64,000 bases of DNA, taken from contig NZ_PYLP01000009.1 of the NCBI RefSeq assembly GCF_003024675.1, positions 18,679-82,678 on the forward strand, written 5' to 3'. The notes below the pieces were generated by a model that did not search any database, was not told where the DNA came from, and saw only the letters and a list, made by a program, of their open reading frames with translations. The translations under genes and the position numbers were made by a program. Below are positions 62,578-64,000 of the stretch, piece by piece. Positions within the stretch are counted from its first letter, which is position 1; each line of letters starts with the position of its first letter. The stretch is from Faecalibacillus faecis (GTDB taxonomy: Bacteria; Bacillota_I; Bacilli_A; Erysipelotrichales; Coprobacillaceae).

Positions 62578-63456
62578 ATGAGTCTATTATCAACAATTGA
62601 ATACCAAAATGGTTTTAGTGATTTAGAAAAGAAAATAGCAGATTATTTAATTGAACATAAAGAAGATGTGATTCATATGAATCTTAAAGAGTTAGCAGAA
62701 GCAACTTATACTTCAACAGCAACAATTAGTCGTTTTTGTAAGAAATTGGGAGAAAAAAATTTTAATGACTTTCGTGTTCATTTTGCCGAAATAACTCAAT
62801 CTCAAACATTCTCTACAATAAATTTTAATAAGCCATTTCTTCAAGATAGTTCGAAAAATGAAATTTGTCATAATGTTGGAGAAATCTATAAACAAACCAT
62901 TGAAGGAACTAATCAAGTTCTTGATATGAATGAATTAGAAAAAGCAGTGGATTATATTGATAAAGCAAACGTCATTGATTTGTTTGCGGTAGGAGATTCT
63001 TTTTTATCAGCATTGATGTTTGAACATAAAATGACTTATGTCAATAAGCTTGTTAACTTGAAAATTATTCCTACAGAGCAAACTCAACAGGCTTTGTATA
63101 CGACTAAAAATTCAGTAGCGTTAATTATTTCCTATTCAGGACAAACAAATGAAATTAAACCTATTGTTGAACGTATTAAAATAAATGGGGGAACCATTAT
63201 TGCAATCACTTCTTTAAATGATAGTTATTTGAGAATAAAAGCAGATATTTGTTTAACAATGTGTTCAAAAGAAAATATTATTAATAAAATTGGAACATTT
63301 TCTTCTAAAATAAGTAGTGATTATATTATAGATTTAATCTATTCCTTACTCTTTAAAAAGAATTATCAAGAATTACTTATTAAAAAAGTATCTATGAATT
63401 TAGATTGGGATGAAAGAAGAAATGAATCAACACATGAAAAAGGAAAAGGAGAATAG
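62578..63456 (+). CDS. RpiR/MurR family regulator
   Basis: 292 residues, start after AGAGGTGAG. HTH: FSDLEKKIADYLIEHKEDVIHMNLKELAEATYTSTATISRFCKKLGEKNFNDFRVHF. SIS domain: VIDLFAVGDSFLSALMFEHKMTYVNKLVNLKIIP and SVALIISYSGQTNEIKPIVERIKINGGTIIAIT. Closely similar in layout to the other RpiR protein at 27385. Between a PTS EIIC and manA, it probably responds to a sugar phosphate such as mannose 6-phosphate. Confidence 0.88.
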   Translation: MSLLSTIEYQNGFSDLEKKIADYLIEHKEDVIHMNLKELAEATYTSTATISRFCKKLGEKNFNDFRVHFAEITQSQTFSTINFNKPFLQDSSKNEICHNVGEIYKQTIEGTNQVLDMNELEKAVDYIDKANVIDLFAVGDSFLSALMFEHKMTYVNKLVNLKIIPTEQTQQALYTTKNSVALIISYSGQTNEIKPIVERIKINGGTIIAITSLNDSYLRIKADICLTMCSKENIINKIGTFSSKISSDYIIDLIYSLLFKKNYQELLIKKVSMNLDWDERRNESTHEKGKGE

Positions 63457-63458
63457 TG

Positions 63459-64000
63459 ATGGGACATATTTTATGGGTAGAACCTGTATTTAAAGAAATG
63501 ATTTGGGGAGGAAACCAACTTAAAGAAAAGTATGGCTATGCTATACCAAGTGATCAAACAGGAGAATGTTGGGCACCTTCAGCACATCCAAATGGTGATA
63601 ATAAAATCAAAGAAGGAGAATTTAAAGGTCAAACACTTTCAAAAGTCTTTGATGAACATCGTGAACTTTTTGGAAATATCAAAGATAAACAATTTCCATT
63701 GCTTGTAAAAATTATTGATGCTTGTAATGATTTATCTGTACAAGTTCATCCAAATGATGAATATGCTGGTCTTCATGAAAATTCATTAGGAAAGACAGAA
63801 TGCTGGTATGTCTTAGACTGTAAAGAAGATACAAAGATGGTTATGGGACATCATGCTAAAACCAAAGAAGAACTTGTAAAAGCTATTGAAAATGATGATT
63901 ATGATCAATTATTAAATAAGTTTGATATCAAAAAAGGAGATTTCTTCTATATTCCAAGTGGAACAATTCATGCTATCTGTAAAGGCTCATTGATCTATGA
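63459..64000 (+). CDS. manA: Mannose-6-phosphate isomerase, 3' end missing
   Basis: Interconverts mannose 6-phosphate and fructose 6-phosphate. The ATG at 63459 follows AAAGGAGAA and the frame is open to the window end (180 complete codons). Visible family features: EPVFKEMIWGGNQLKEKYGYAIPSDQTGECWAPSAHPNGDN, FPLLVKIIDACNDLSVQVHPNDEYAGLHENSLGKTECWYVLDC (zinc ligands QVHPND and ECWY), KGDFFYIPSGTIHAICKG (zinc His). Directly follows rpiR, which supports a mannose-related PTS operon. Confidence 0.92.
   Translation, partial: MGHILWVEPVFKEMIWGGNQLKEKYGYAIPSDQTGECWAPSAHPNGDNKIKEGEFKGQTLSKVFDEHRELFGNIKDKQFPLLVKIIDACNDLSVQVHPNDEYAGLHENSLGKTECWYVLDCKEDTKMVMGHHAKTKEELVKAIENDDYDQLLNKFDIKKGDFFYIPSGTIHAICKGSLIY

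Overview
The window is an AT-rich chromosomal segment of a Firmicutes bacterium. The likeliest source is a gut member of the Erysipelotrichales/Coprobacillaceae group (relatives of Coprobacillus, Faecalibacillus or Thomasclavelia). This is inferred from the alaS-ireB-ruvX-DUF1292 order, very low G+C, strong AGGAGG-type ribosome sites, ATP-PFK/CcpA-type glycolysis control, a GGGtGRT/Fe-S scaffold pair, and the absence of outer-membrane or spore genes. No rRNA, tRNA or CRISPR array was seen. alaS at the left edge and manA at the right edge run off the window.

Region 1 (1-16000) is housekeeping: alaS, ireB, ruvX, a DUF1292 protein, a beta-propeller lactonase, mltG, an O-methyltransferase, two U32 peptidase-family proteins (tRNA hydroxylation type), udk, greA, a ZIP metal transporter, pnp and maf. 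Region 2 (16000-26200) is accessory and membrane/envelope oriented: a PD-(D/E)XK nuclease remnant, an XRE-type transmembrane regulator joined to a MecA-like penicillin-binding protein, two similar small membrane proteins, a divergent HTH/Ser-Thr-kinase pair, a lipoprotein operon, and a TetR/short-chain dehydrogenase pair resembling hydroxysteroid dehydrogenases. Region 3 (26200-43200) holds sugar metabolism and core genes: pfkA behind a perfect cre box, RpiR/6-phospho-beta-glucosidase, a PHP phosphatase, a cation efflux protein, MupG, Rho, a LysR regulator, a polysaccharide deacetylase, a T-box-controlled CstA-family transporter, an SDR and an aminotransferase.

Region 4 (43200-56050) is the most dynamic. 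An IS1595-like element with 8-bp target duplications and a cargo gene sits inside a diguanylate cyclase gene that also carries two frameshifts. Next come a TetR/ABC-exporter operon with a clear 31-bp operator, a decayed aldo/keto reductase divergent from a frameshifted LysR gene, and an oleate hydratase between two TetR genes. Region 5 (56050-64000) has a lysophospholipase-like hydrolase, the two-gene GGGtGRT/iron-sulfur-scaffold system with a palindrome at its start site, enolase with a double operator, a PTS EIIC, an RpiR regulator and the start of mannose-6-phosphate isomerase.

The main points for follow-up are: the cargo-carrying IS1595-like element built from four related ends; the GTTAG-N6-CTAAC motif shared by enolase and the ABC exporter; the poorly understood GGGtGRT/scaffold pair; the XRE-membrane-sensor/MecA-like PBP pair; the T-box in front of a CstA transporter; and a terminator-like hairpin that buries the ribosome site of the ZIP transporter. 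All assignments come from reading the sequence by eye. No searches or folding programs were run.
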